64,000 nucleotides of DNA from Rhyzopertha dominica (GCA_025024175.1 QCXZ01000053.1:8060001-8124000); one strand, 5' to 3'; counted from the first letter of the stretch, positions 24,721 to 36,829 are shown. Notes: a model not told the origin generated them from the letters alone. Program-made: numbers and translations.

Positions 24721-25940
24721 TGAGCACAGGATTTCGTTCGATATGATGATTTATTTGGAACATGTTGGTTAATTATGCGATGTTCTTTGTGATTCCTTAG
24801 ACTATTTTAAGGATGTCTTCTACTTTGATGGTTTTCCAACTTCCGTTTTCTTAAGATGCAGGGTGGTAAAGGTATTTGGATAACAACGATTTAATCTGCA
24901 ATGCTTCACTGCCAATTATAAAAAAGACTTCTTCTGCTTGTGGCAGATTCTTTTTCGAGGATATTTCGTCCACTGCTGTAGTAAGCATCTTCAGAGCTGA
25001 GTTCATCGTGGACCTTGTTGTCTCCCTGCGAAGATAAACAGTGTCAGCGAAGAAGAAATCGCCACGGCCTCGGCCATCGCACTCCGGCCGTGAAATTCAA
25101 CGTCTTCGTCGCATTTTTAGGTTAAATTCATCTGTTCTTATCACACTGACTTTTACCACCCACTGTCTCTTTTTTTAATTGTGTTGGCAGGCCTTCGTTA
25201 TCCTGTGATTGAAGTAGTACATTGTCAGGGTTGCCAATGTAGTCTGGTAACTTACCATAGGGAACGCTTTCTTGAAGTTCGTGGAGATAAAAGAAAAATT
25301 GTTTTTTATCCCGTTCTATTCATTTTGTGGCCATTGGTTTCCCTCTGACAGTGTCTTGATGTTCCTCTGTTTTCGTGGTTACGTCAAACGTTAAAGAGTG
25401 GCACATTGTTATTTCTGATATACACTGAATTCATAGTGTTCATACCGAGGGAGATGCATACTGGTTGTTTAGGAACCAATGCTGATTTTTTTCCAAATCA
25501 ACTTTGTCGTCCATCTTTATGCAATCAACATGGAGTAATTGGTTTCCAGTTATGGAATAATTATAAAATAATAATTATACGCAGCTCCTTTCAAACTTCT
25601 TTTCACCTGATCTTGAAACAATGCTCCTTAAATCTACTCATCCACTTTAAATATTTCATGTTTTTTTATAAGTAAAATACCTAGATAATTGTCAACACTC
25701 TTTTGATTCTTAATTATATTATTTACACTTATTCATAAAATTGTAAAGGTTTTACCACATTTGGTTTGGTGGAATAAGAATGATAAGACTTTTAAGAATG
25801 GATGTCTTTCTTATTGAGAAAGATATTTTCCTCTGCCCCGGATTGGACTGTACTTGGCTTTAGATAGTGTGGCAGGTATCTCCCTATTTATAAATTTCGT
25901 CATTAATACGAGTAATAAACTCATACTGAGGTTCAAAGCA
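24721..25940. other. Mixed DNA, nothing recognised
   Basis: A short GC-rich patch lies near 25.02-25.11 kb. The 89-codon frame at 25406 has no family resemblance and is not called. Confidence 0.45.
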
Positions 25941-26030
25941 CGCCTCTGATAACTTAGCGGTAGCGTGTCCTAGACATAAACTTAAAAATACCGGTTCGAA
26001 TCCTGTTCGAGCAAAAAAAAATTTTTTTCA
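25941..26030 (+). repeat. tRNA-derived SINE-like copy
   Basis: A box-A-like TAACTTAGCGGTAGCGTG is followed about 45 bp later by a perfect box B, GGTTCGAATCC (25993-26003), then an A/T-rich tail. The acceptor-stem partner is missing, so it is not a functional tRNA. The internal RNA polymerase III promoter and tail are typical of SINEs. Confidence 0.65.
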
Positions 26031-27420
26031 ATATAAATATATTTGTACCCATAAACAGTATGTTTAATTTACATTAGTTAACCTGGTATGAGCTTGGACG
26101 ATATTGCATACATTTGTATATCCTATAACTGGACACTAATATTATTTTTATTGTTTCAGGTAAGTCGTTTTTGTATACTACATGGCCCCGCAAGCAAAAA
26201 TAGTAAGTGTCCCTTCCCAAATAATGATCTGATCCTCGCTTTTCAAAAAGTAAGGTAGATTCTCCCAGTCGCTCTAGTTGTCAAAGGCCTTAGATTTCCT
26301 ATTACGTAAATTATAGTATTCACCACACTGTATACTCCTAGAACTTTGCGTCTGGTACAACTACACTGCTAGACATGCTAATTTGTAATGTACCTGACAA
26401 TTTGTCCAAGTCTAACTGCAGATAAAACGAAAACAACAAAACATATGTCGCTTTCTATAGGAAAGAAATATCTTACAAACAATAAATTAACCAACAAGCG
26501 CTTTAAACTGAATCTACGTGCCCATAGTTAACTGCTGCAATATGATCCTTATTGCGTAAGAATCCTCCAATCTTGGAATTATGGCTTAAAAACGCCTATG
26601 ATCGTAAACATCGTCGAATTTTATTTTTCGTTTAACGTTTCCACGCATTCCTAGTTTCATTTACGTAACGACCCACATCCACATTACTACCTCTTAAACC
26701 TAAATATGGGTAGTATATTTATTGGCACACTAAAATGGTTTATTATGCGTGTAACGCAATGTTTAGACATGCGTGTTACTATTACTTGCAATTATCTCTC
26801 TCGGTTGTCATTTTTACGCTAAATTACCCAGAAGCTACGCGGATATTTAAATTTTCGACCCACGTGCATTGCCCTGATTGGCTTACGGCAATTCTGAAAC
26901 AAAAAAAATGGACGTGTTGTAATTTTACTTCAAAGCAGTGGCGTACTTACTACTGGGAAGCTCTAGACAAAAACGATAATGAACACCTTTTCTTCTCCAA
27001 CAAAAGCTAAAAAACCAACAAAAAACGAACGTAAATGAAGTACTTCGAATACNTTGTCTTCCGTTGGAGGTCTAGGTGATATTCTAGATTTATCGCATGT
27101 TAGGCAGTTGTAAGTACTTCAGTATAGACATGGCGCACTTTGATTCTCAAGTTTTGCTACACTATGTGCAACGAATTCGAAGATACTTAAAGCTCACACA
27201 TTGTTAGAACGAAACTGACCAAATATGTGTGTTGGGCATTCTCTCAAATGACTGTTACAACTATGTAAACTTGAAAAAGGAGCTCTTTCAATATAAGCTC
27301 CACCATTGGCAGTTGCATATTAAGCTGCACAGACAACTGCCACTTAGGCAGGTAGATATATGTTTATTGCGAATGTCGTACGTAAAAGTTCAGGTGTTTT
27401 AATTAATCTGCACTGAACTG
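26031..27420. other. AT-rich DNA, nothing recognised
   Basis: A 91-codon frame at 26735-27010 has no recognised domain and non-specific composition; not called. One N at 27053. Confidence 0.45.
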
Positions 27421-27560
27421 GACGCTCAAGAGGTTGGGCCTCGGGGTCCGGCATGTGTTAATTATACGGTAATTAATTAACCATCAAATGAAACTTATTG
27501 TTGGGCTGTTTTAATCGACCTCTCTCCTCTAAAGAACGATCGTTATCCCGCAGAAACAAA
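27421..27560. other. Island with clustered homeodomain-type sites
   Basis: GC-rich start followed by GTTAATTA and TAATTAATTAA within about 30 bp (27456-27482), the core recognised by many homeodomain proteins. No coding frame. Candidate regulatory element by composition and motif only. Confidence 0.28.
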
Positions 27561-27894
27561 CGTTTCGTGTTGAACTGATGATCTGGAAATTTTTGAGCAG
27601 GCTTTATCCTCAAAGGTCAATTATCGCATGAAAAAAGATTGAATAGATTATTCTTAATTGAAGAAGCATTCAATCCAGCGAGGCAAAGCTTGAATAAACT
27701 AGCATCGTAATTATTGTTGCTACGTTACTACACATTAAGACCGTTAACTTGAATGTATCCGAAAGCATTTCGTTTCTATTTCGGATTACCATCAATAGAT
27801 TCAGGATTTAGAGCACCCACTAGTCTTCAACTTTTTGTGCTCGTTGGAAGTCATCCTCGTTGGGCAGACAATAGCAAGCACTAAAATTAAAATG

Positions 27895-28090
27895 TTCGAT
27901 TACAATCTTACACGTTTAATTAAAAAAAGTACATTAAAATTAACAACCGCGGCCATAATCGGCCCAGGCTATATTTCATTTTTATGTAGCAAACAGGTCC
28001 GTCCCTCTCGCGGTAATTAGGTTTTGGTTTGACGCCTCGAATTTAGGAGAACGCGTAGCCCCCCAAACCTCGTATACGGTGGAATAACTT
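27895..28090. other. GC-rich island, candidate regulatory DNA
   Basis: Contains CGCGGCCATAATCGGCC and GCGGTAATTAGG next to AT-rich homeodomain-type cores. A 61-codon frame overlaps it but resembles nothing. Candidate conserved non-coding block. Confidence 0.28.
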
Positions 28091-29354
28091 TGCAAAGGAG
28101 TAACCATACCGTTATCTGAAATACAAAAGATGTTTTTAGCTTAGACAAGGAAAAAAGGTGGACACCGCATGTTATAACCCAGAGTGTTACCAAATGGCAG
28201 CGATCTTCAGTGTTGTACTATCATGTATCTGTAGTGTGTAACTACCACAATTAAGGAAAATTGACTTGCGCCACTGAAAACATCCATTGAATTAAATTTT
28301 GTTCTTACTTGTGGAAGGCGATTTTTTCACCCCCAACTTTTACACTTACAAGCTGCACAGAAAATCATATTGCACCACTGATGTTGTTTGGGACATACCT
28401 TTTAATGTTGCCAAATATAGGGCAAAATTTTCTGTTGTTGACAAGTCCTGTCAGACTCCGTTAAAATGGCCGCCTTCTATTTTCTGTAACATTTCGCATT
28501 TTGCATCAAATCTAAGGGTTTTACCTTGTCATGTCTGAAATGTGTGGTGTTGGAAAAAGAATTATATCAGTCAACCAACAAAATTTGTTGAAAACGTCTA
28601 TAAACGTCTGCAAAAATACAGAGAACCAACTAAATAATTAATAATTAAAGCAGATAAGTACACAAGAAAATCAAAGTAAATGTTATTTGTTAAATATTTC
28701 CGTAAGAAGTCGTCAAAGGGGATGAGATCAAGACAGTTAGAAGGGGTTGCATAGTTATGATTGCTTACAATACCTCACCAAAACGTTGGCTGTTGTGTAA
28801 AGTGACTAAGAATTCACTTTTCCCATTGTGGTCCCAGGAAACCAATATCAACAGTTTTATCGGTTTGTTGCTGTCCCCTCGAGATAAAAGATAACGTCGG
28901 AAAATACAATGATGAGTAAGAATTCTTCGCCGTTCATTCAAAAAGGGTTTCGTAAAATTGTAAATAACGTTTTCTTTAAAATTTTACTACTTACTTTAAC
29001 TTTTATACTGCTGACCAACCGCAAACATTTTTACTTGCAACTTTGTTTTTCTTATGACCAATAACTAGTGCCCACCCTTATGCTTCCTACTCTTACCATT
29101 TATTGTCTTCATAACACATTATGTTGAACGGTCTTTGAACGTATGAGAAGACTTTCCTGATTCAATGTACTAGCGACTTATTTTGTACACAACTTGCCTT
29201 GTAAATACTAACATCATTGTTTTNACCGCCTTTAAAAATTGGACTTATTTCCGCAAGAATCCATTTTTTAAGGAAAACTGAAGAGATCTCTTAAATAATG
29301 TCTGGGATATTTTCACCTGTATGATATATAATGATTGTAAGGTAATTTAATTCG
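28091..29354. other. AT-rich DNA, nothing recognised
   Basis: A 79-codon frame at 28299 carries no recognised domain. One N at 29224. Confidence 0.45.
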
Positions 29355-29470
29355 ATTTTTTGCAGGTACATGTATATTTGAAAAAGTATTGCCAATTCCT
29401 GACCAGGATTTAAACCCTGGACCTTTTGATTACTAGTCAAATGTGCTAACCACTGCACTATGGCCTGATT
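29355..29470 (-). repeat. tRNA-derived SINE-like copy (minus strand)
   Basis: Read on the minus strand: GGCCATAGTGCAGTGGTTAG (box A region), then GGTCCAGGGTTTAAATCCTG (box B region), then a tail containing CAATACTTTTTCAAATATA. It forms an inverted pair with the copy at 29522. Confidence 0.65.
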
Positions 29471-29521
29471 CTGGTGTATGTATAATATGTATATACCACT
29501 TTGACCTGAAATTTGAGTAGC

Positions 29522-29620
29522 GCCCTGATAATGCGGTGGTTAGCACATTTAACTATAGTAATGAAAGGGTCCCGGGTTCATATCTTGATGAGAACTGACA
29601 ATACTTTTTCAAAAATATAT
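29522..29620 (+). repeat. tRNA-derived SINE-like copy (plus strand)
   Basis: GCGGTGGTTAGCACATTTAA (box A region) is followed by GGGTCCCGGGTTCATATC (box B region) and the tail GACAATACTTTTTCAAAAAT. It shares box A, spacing and tail with the oppositely oriented copy 50 bp upstream; the two can fold into a hairpin. Confidence 0.65.
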
Positions 29621-29989
29621 CTATCTGTTAAAAACGCATTTAAATCTGCTTATAATCTTATAAATAATGTTTATTAGAGGTTGAACTAGATTATATAATT
29701 TTTATAAATCCAGGCAAAGCATCTTCCAGCCCATTGATAGTTTAAAGAATTGTCTCGTTTACAATAAGATCGATAATTCTAGTGCATTAGCCCTCAAGGT
29801 TAACATGGCTTTGTAATGTAACATAAGCCTAATTAATTCAATAAAATTACTGTTAAACATGAAAATTGGGCGTACATCGAAAGGCGCTAGGAAACCTTTG
29901 GAATTTAATAACTAGATGCAGTACCATTAAACGCTTTCAAAACGCATCTCGTATGAAACATAATGTTGTTTTGCTCGAATTCAGCTCTC

Positions 29990-30310
29990 TTATCGCGCAG
30001 CCATCTCGAATTACGGGGCGTTTAATATACGGAGCTCGAGGTGCCTTGCACTATAATTTGGGGGTCCATTATAATACAGCAGTTTAACAGTCACGAGCCC
30101 CGGTTCGGGATGTCGTCTTTCTTTCTCGGACAATTGCAGAAGGCAACAACAGACGAAGACGCGAGACCACCGAGTTGTTACCGAGCTCTCTTTCACACTT
30201 AAGAAGATTATGCACCGCGTTTAAAGTCATAAATAAATTATCCCGATGCAAATGAGATTTTCGGACGCTCCAGACTGGAAGCATAGACATCGTCAAATTG
30301 TTCCAAGCCG
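29990..30310. other. GC-rich island with an octamer site, candidate regulatory DNA
   Basis: A CpG-containing block that includes a perfect POU-type octamer ATGCAAAT (30246-30253) and a GATA-type TTATCGCGC. Overlapping frames on both strands look random. Candidate enhancer-like sequence. Confidence 0.3.
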
Positions 30311-30490
30311 AGAGAGCTTTCGATACCCGATATTTTGTATCGTTATTTTGCTGGATTGATAAAAATTAGACTGGTATCGTATCATTTTATTGGCAAAAAA
30401 CGGTCTGAGTGCGTCCAAAAGCGTAAAATGAAACAAAATCTGCTTGAAAACACGCCCGGTTAGGACGGTCGGACTTTATATAAGAAATAT

Positions 30491-31262
30491 ACAGGGTCGC
30501 TACAAAGTTACGGACGTTGCTGAAACCATACCTGTTCAGGACGTGCAGCATTTTCACGATTAGGGAACAGGCGAATAAGTTCTGGTATAATGTGTTCGCG
30601 CAAGAACCGTAAATACTTGACCGCATTCAAATTTCCATCAATGAAAAAAGGTCCAATAATGTGCTCACCGATAATTACATCAGACTCTCTGAAGGTGTTG
30701 TGTGTGGACCTGTTCCATCCAATGTGCATTTGTTTCCAACCAATATCTGCAATTATGTGTATTTGCGTTACCATTGAGGCAAAAGGTCGCTTTATCAGAA
30801 AACATAATCCAATTCAAAATGTTTCTCTCTTCATCTATTATGTTTATGGCAGTTTCGAAAAATTCTATCCAACGATCGAAATCATCTTCGCTCAGTTCTT
30901 GTAATAAGTGAATTTTGTATGGATGAAACATTTTCTGAACGGATCTGCTAATATGGTGAGTGAGAGCACGCTGTTGTACGGAACACTTGAGATTCTCTTG
31001 CACACCTAAAAGGACATTCAAGCTACTTTCCTCACTCGTAGCAACCTTTAGACGTCCTGGTTTTTGACGATTTTTAACACTGTCGGTTTCCTCAAAACTT
31101 TGCAATATTTAGTAACTGTAGATCTGGCAATTGGTTCACGATCTTCATGAATTGCATTGTAGAGTGCAACTACTTCCGAAAAACTTCGCCTTCTATCTCC
31201 ATAACCAGCCGTTATCAAAATTTCGATGCGATCATGTTCAGTTAACTATAAGGCATTGCGAT
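30491..31262 (-). pseudogene. Mariner-like transposase relic with internal deletion
   Basis: On the minus strand from about 31260 the reading gives an N-terminal helix-turn-helix (EHDRIEILITAGYGDRRRSF, then EPIARSTVTK), a linker RQKPGRLKVATSEESS, and the start of the DDE domain with LNWIMFSDKATF, holding the first catalytic Asp. IIGEHIIGPFFIDGNLNA and IPELIRLFPNR follow. The frame is broken near 31100 and near 30760. After VWFQQ (about 30520) it runs straight into the element end ACAGGGTCGCTACAAAG at 30491, so the second catalytic Asp and the last acidic residue are deleted. Not functional. The right terminus was not located. Confidence 0.85.
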
Positions 31263-32184
31263 TGCAAATAATAAAGTGAATGAAAATTATCACCAGTCAT
31301 GAGGAAAATGGAGACACCTGGAGTTTTTGTTCTTACTTAGCGATAACGAATATGGTTTTTTGCAAGTTTGTTATCACACTTTTGTCAACTCAGATGCAAT
31401 AAATTGCACAAGTGTGATACATTTTTGAAATCAGGAAAAAAATATCGTTTTTAATGATGTAACTAGCGCCCATATCTCGGAAACGAGAGCTGACACAGAG
31501 TTGCAAAAAAAAATCCCGAAAATGCATTTTAATTACCCATAGGCCCATGATTAATTTCATAAAAATCGGTTGAACAGAACTTGCTTCCATCCGTTGTAGA
31601 TCTGTGCGCGATCTATTGCTTTGGTCAAGGCCATTAAAATATTTGCAGATCGACTTAACCCTGTCGGATAGGTTGGCCAGTCGTGTCTATTAGTTAAATA
31701 ACTTATACACCTTGGCGCCAGGGGATTCTAAAGCCGGACAGTGGCGTATCACGTAATAATATGCTGTCAGGTCTTTCGATACCGGTAGGGTTTTGTGTAG
31801 TATCCGAAGGCTTTTATTAATCGAGACATCCAAAAGAAACGTAATACAAGAAGCTCTAAACTGTTTTTAGTGCTGTACTGGTGGCTTAAAATTGATGTAT
31901 CTCTAGTCGCAGTGACAAACATAATGCTTACCTCTGAAGAGATGACTCATCAACAATTTTACAGTGCTATATAGACCCACAATTTTAGGCTGCAAATGGA
32001 CACTTTTTTTCGTATTGTTTATACTTAGTTACCCAAATGGTTCTTCCCGAATCTTGGCTTACCACTGCCAATCATTTTTTTTTAATTGTGTTACAATTGA
32101 TTCAGTAAATGATAAAGTTAGCTGAAGTAGTTAATGAATACGAAAAATTTATATAACTATTATAATTATACATTAATGTGTGCT
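31263..32184. other. DNA flanking the mariner relic, nothing recognised
   Basis: It may hold the untranslated right end of the mariner-like element, but no inverted partner of ACAGGGTCGCTAC was found. No genes seen. Confidence 0.4.
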
Positions 32185-32300
32185 TCTTACAACTGACAAT
32201 TTTTTTATGAAAAACATTTGATCTCGCCGAGATTCGAACCCGGGTCTGCTGGTTTACGCCCAGACGCGCAAACCTCTGCGGCATATACTGTCCATAGATC
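32185..32300 (-). repeat. tRNA-derived SINE-like copy (tyrosine-tRNA-like)
   Basis: Minus-strand reading: GCCGCAGAGGTTTGCGCG, an anticodon-like arm CTGGGCGTAAACCAG, then ACCCGGGTTCGAATCTCGG, a well-paired T arm with perfect box B. The 7-bp acceptor stem cannot be formed, and a tail with TTTTTCATAAAAAAATT follows. Best explained as a SINE; a real tRNA is rejected. Confidence 0.62.
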
Positions 32301-33139
32301 AGAGATTTCATCGTAACAGGTGATAAGACATGGCTTTACTAATACTACTACTTCTACCAAAGGCCATAAACAAAGTGAGAGAGAACTCTAATGGAAGGTC
32401 GATGAAAATGATCGCGGTATTTATTTTTGCTAATAGAAATAATGCATCGTGTTGTGCTAGAATCGCTGGGCATAGTTACCGCTTTCTGGGGTATCAGTAC
32501 TTGTTTCCAGAAAAGGATTTAATTCACTTTCATGACACCACTTTTGCTCGCGACAACGCAACGTCACCTGATAGANCACCTTCTGTACAATCTTAATCTG
32601 GTGCCCTGTGATAAAGGAAGACTTTTTCTAACGGCATTCGGATTCGTCTATATGCATGATAATGAAGGGGCTTACTTTGATAGGTTCTAAACAGATAAAG
32701 TTACGTTACAAAACTTTCGCAGAAACCTTCATATACCGGAAGCACACTCGCGCTACGTACTTATCTCATTTCCTTCCCTTATCAGCCACCAATCACAAAA
32801 TTCCTTCCAACGTTTTTCATATCTTCCGTAAATTTTACAGTATACTTTTACAAAAAAAAGTTTATCTACAGAGAATGTTATAAACTGCTCCGGAACGTAC
32901 TGTCCGACTACTTAAGGACTCGTCATCGTTCTTTAAAATGTCAGCGTTGTGAAGCTTAATAACTTGCCAAATATTTATTTTCCCCCTAAAATGCACAAGC
33001 AAGACATGCCTCTGTATCTAAGTTTGCAGTGTTCAGCAGTACAATTAGAGACTATTTTGGCTAAGCGGCAAGTTCAAAGCATAAACATTTCAGAATGTAT
33101 TTTAAATATATATTTCATGGGTGCTTCAGCAGCTTAGAC
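32301..33139. other. AT-rich DNA, nothing recognised
   Basis: Frames of 60-88 codons without domains. One N at about 32576. Confidence 0.45.
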
Positions 33140-33205
33140 TAAAATTCGAAGTAGGTCTCTGGCGCGCTACCACTGCACCATCAAAGACCCCTATTGGGAC
33201 GTCAA
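33140..33205 (-). repeat. Truncated tRNA-derived SINE-like piece
   Basis: On the minus strand a strong box A, GATGGTGCAGTGGTAGCGCG (33163-33182), is followed by a degenerate box B CTACTTCGAATTTTAG only about 15 bp away, so the middle appears deleted. Confidence 0.5.
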
Positions 33206-33369
33206 AGCGTATTGAATATTATATATAAGAATCTACTTCCACTCTAGGTGTAATGCTAAATGCAATAAAGTAAATAAAGGCTCGATTTTCATCTTTGGTG
33301 AAAAATGTGATGAATTCGATGGTTCATTAGCTCAGAGTGCAACCATTTCGAACAGGTTCTGCTTCCTTC

Positions 33370-33800
33370 AAACTCTTCATTGCCTTTAGTCCTCCAGTCC
33401 CTCCGAAACGCTTTGGTCCTGCGTCCGAACTTTTAACAGCCTCCGCCGCATTTTTGTGTCGCGCATCGACCCGCGGCCGTATTCAAAACGAGCACCACCG
33501 CGCTCCTATCTAATTTTTCATCTGGCGTATCCGATGTACCGATGTCTCGAATACCTGGCGCCTCCGTATCCACCTCGGCGGGCCTTTACCGGGCCCCGAA
33601 ACTCACCTCACAATTTATTAAACCGGAGGGCACGATCGCGAACCGGCGTCATCAACTGGTGCCTTTTTTTATTCGCGTTCGTTTGGTGTTTTGGTGCTTT
33701 CGCGGTCTCTATCCTTCTTGGCGATCGTTTCGATAAGATGGGGTTCTGTTGGAGTGGCGCAGGTTCTGGGGGCAAGCGGAGGGGCCATCAACTTAGAAAG
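33370..33800. other. GC-rich unique island, candidate regulatory DNA
   Basis: The largest GC-rich block of the window. A 171-codon frame spans 33456-33971 but begins at GTG, switches from GC-rich to AT-rich composition midway, and has no recognisable domain, so I treat it as chance. Contains TTTATTAAACCGG-type homeodomain-like cores. Inference: regulatory or conserved non-coding DNA. Confidence 0.32.
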
Positions 33801-34119
33801 AATTATCTGATTATGTATTTTCATCGATTTTTTAATGGGAGCATTAATCTGAAATCTAGTAGCGTTATTGTTATTATTACTGTGAAAACAAACTGTGAAT
33901 TTTCTAAACAATTCAATATGATTCTGAAAAATGTCTTCAGGCAACGATTTGGAGTTGCCTTCAGATTTTGATGTTAGTAGTAGCAGTAATTAAATAAATG
34001 CACCGTAGCGTATAAAATATTTACAAAGTAGTACCGAGTCAATAAAGTGAAAGGTAGTTGTTTTATCGCCTATTTGTATAATCATGTGTAATAATTGTTT
34101 TAACGGGTATGTAAGCCAA

Positions 34120-34240
34120 TATTTCGGTATGAAAAAGTTGTTACTCGCCCTGGTCGAGAGTCGAACCCGGGACCTCCAGAACGGATCTCTGGTGTGCTAA
34201 CCAATCAATTATACCACCGCTCGGTTTCAGATATCAGCCA
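34120..34240 (-). repeat. tRNA-derived SINE-like copy
   Basis: Minus strand: GAGCGGTGGTATAATTGATT then GGTTAGCACACCAGAG (box A and anticodon-arm region) and GGTCCCGGGTTCGACTCTCG (box B). The acceptor stem is absent and an A/T-rich tail follows. Related in form to the copies at 29.4-29.6 kb. Confidence 0.65.
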
Positions 34241-35589
34241 GGCGAGTAATATACGCGAGCAAGGTATTTTAAATGGCACATTTGTAGCTATATAGGATAG
34301 CCCACTAGCCTGCTGTCTACGCAATCCCAATAGAAATTTCTGGAAAGTTACCAGACTATTCTGTGCTCGACATTCATTTCCATACCAGATATTGGATCAG
34401 TGGGTGATTGATTACATAGCAGACGGTAGCGTCCCACGTGTAACTGTACACTTGCATTCGCCGGCAGACGGCAGTACATCACAGACAGCAATTCTTCTTT
34501 GTATAAGTACCCATTTTTAGGTTATACATTCGTAAAGGTTAGTTCTTCTAAGCTGACGTAGAATATTGTATGCGGACTCTGTGTGTATGACTCTCGTACA
34601 CCAAATGCTGTCACTAGGTATGGGTATGCTATTAAAATAAATTAAGGTCAGGTCAGGTTAGGTCATTAAGGTCAAGACTCAAGAACTATTCAAAACTAAC
34701 AAAATCTGAGAGCTACAAAAACTAATCTACCGTCAAACAACAATTTCAATTCAAGTTGAGCGCATACTCTGTGCGGGGTACCAAAAAATTCCCTTTATAA
34801 GATCACTGCATTTATGCATTATAAGTTACGCCCAAATCTAGCCTCAAGAGACACGGGAGCACAAACGATACGCGAGATGGAGTAGCAATTGTTGCCGGAT
34901 TTCAACTTCGAGTAGCAACCATCTCTACCATAACTGCCGAATCCGTCAACAACAGAGTTGGAACTGTCAAAAGCTACACGGAAAATATTAAAATACGAGA
35001 AACCGTTGTCGGTACCTATCAACTTTCAGTGACCTTATTTCTTTAGCTGTTCGAGTTACATCTGCTGGTTATTAAATGAACTACATTATAATGGTAGATT
35101 TGCTTAGCTCACTGTCATGGCCAGCTGCTCCTCCACAATCTACAATATACAGTTTATAGATATACTTGCGATTCCAGCTAAGCAGAGTAGTGTTATTTTT
35201 GACAACTATTCTACGTGAGTCGCATACAGATTGGCTGCACAAAGTTTCCTTCTTTTTCTCTAACTGTTGATGAATTTAGAGTAAATTTTATGCATCTTAT
35301 TAAAAGAATTCCCTACAAAATAAACGAAGACGCGAAAAGAGCTATTCAGTATCGCCCCGTACTTCAGGCATATAATTTAATAATCACTTCTTACCCACTG
35401 GGTTTTTTGAAAATATGTAGGTTTTACAATATGACTGAATGGAGATAAGTGCATACATAACTTAAAATTTGAATTCAAAATCATATATTGTAGGTACAGG
35501 CAACGAAACATAAACTGTCAAAGTAACATAACATACTTCTGAAAAAAAAAGTATAAAATACATGAGAAGAATTGAAAAGTTCCGACACA
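34241..35589. other. Mixed DNA with a short AGGTC/TTAGG run
   Basis: At 34644-34675 the pentamer AGGTC is repeated as AGGTCAGGTCAGGTTAGGTC, with another AGGTCA nearby. It can be read as clustered nuclear-receptor half-sites or as a tiny TCAGG/TTAGG telomere-like run. No genes recognised. Confidence 0.4.
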
Positions 35590-36400
35590 TTAACGATTTA
35601 CCTCTCACAGGTAACTGATTTGACATCCCCCGCACGTAAATGTCGACACACTTGCACCAGTTTTGCTGCCTTTTCCACACCCAGGCTGTTTCTCAGTTTG
35701 CTCTATACAAGTCCAAATGTGGAGATGTACTTCTCAATTGAAGCCGATGACGCGGGAGCCGAAAGAAGACTATAAATGAAATCGCAAAATCCACTGGATA
35801 ATTTAGACAATTTTTCAATTCTTTTCCCAACAAGTTTCCACCATTGTTCAGAAGATAACTGGTTTATAACAGTTACCACCATAAGAGTGGGTGGAAAAAA
35901 TTTTTCGTCATTTATTCGAAAAGCCATTATTCCAGGCAGATACTCCGGGCACAGCTATAAAATCCAGTTCTCTGCAGCAGTTTCTTGTTCATTAGTTAAA
36001 TTTCGCCCACGTAGTTCCATCATATTAGTCAGCAGATGAGGGGACTGAATGGCCTGTTTGATCTCCTTTTCATGAACAACTCCTCATGCGGTTCCAAAAT
36101 ATCATAGTTAATTAAGTCAACAGCTTGCGATAATGATTTTGAATCTCCTTGTAAGTGCGTTTGAAACCTTGGGCAACGTTTTTTTCTAAATGCAGGGCTT
36201 CATTATAGACTGCCACATTGTTTAAAATGCGTATTATGGACAGTTGCATTTCTAACATGTTCCAATGCAATCTCTCTGTATTTATGATAGTTTGTTATAA
36301 ATGTTTTTATGCAGTGTGTTATTTGACCACCTTCTGCAACGACGCATTAAAATTTTGAATCTGTAGGATTGTGATTACGTATGTTTAAGAAAACTATTAC
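35590..36400 (-). pseudogene. hAT transposase relic (C-terminal part)
   Basis: Minus-strand reading gives, in order, FITNYHKYREIALEHVRNAT (about 36.3 kb), SLSQAVDLINYDILEPHEEL, QAIQSPHLLTNMMELRGRNL, the Trp-containing segment SSEQWWKLVG, and then the hAT dimerisation signature LLSAPASSASIEKYISTFGL followed by SKLRNSLGVEKAAKLVQVCR. The last roughly 150 codons are broken only by two in-frame stops, TAG at 35955-35957 and TAG at 35703-35705. Frameshifts occur further upstream (near 36.07 and 36.2 kb). The N-terminal BED finger and catalytic core are not recognisable. It is a different, coding hAT lineage from the small element at 16.6 kb; no evidence links them. Confidence 0.82.
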
Positions 36401-36829
36401 GACCAAATATGCAGCAAATATGGGTTGCGTTTTTTCAAACCCTGGTTGTCACGGTTCCTTGCTTAAAGATGTGGAGCTAAATTCAGAGAATTTAAATAAT
36501 ATATCGATAAGATGGAATGAATTTTGCAAAGCAGTGAGTCTAGGGTGAATTCCTAACAGAAGTTTTAGATGGGTGCGCGAATATGATATAAAACAGGGAA
36601 GACTCCTAGAAAACAGAATTTTAATTATTTCGTAATAAAAATAAAACAAGACATAATTGTCCACAACAAATCTTCTATCTTTACTTCGAGGTAAAGGAGG
36701 GGTCTCCACCTTCTTACATTTTCGCAGCATCGCCGCTTGGTGCATTTGTTAAACAGCTCAAAAGAAGCTGAAGAATTGCAGAACAAAATAACCGTTGTCG
36801 CCTTCAACATAACGAAAGCAACAGAGAGT
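36401..36829. other. Region possibly belonging to the hAT relic
   Basis: A 98-codon minus-strand frame (36449-36745) lies where the middle of the hAT transposase would be, but I cannot match it to the family. Confidence 0.3.

Noticed and set aside
32185..32300. Functional tRNA-Tyr gene
   Set aside because: The T arm and box B are good, but the acceptor stem cannot pair and position 33 is not T; a SINE fits better.
33456..33971. 171-codon open frame as a host gene
   Set aside because: Starts at GTG, crosses from a GC-rich island into AT-rich DNA, has a competing antisense frame, and shows no domain.
34120..34240. Functional tRNA gene
   Set aside because: Box A and B present, but no matching 7-bp acceptor arm; an A/T tail follows.
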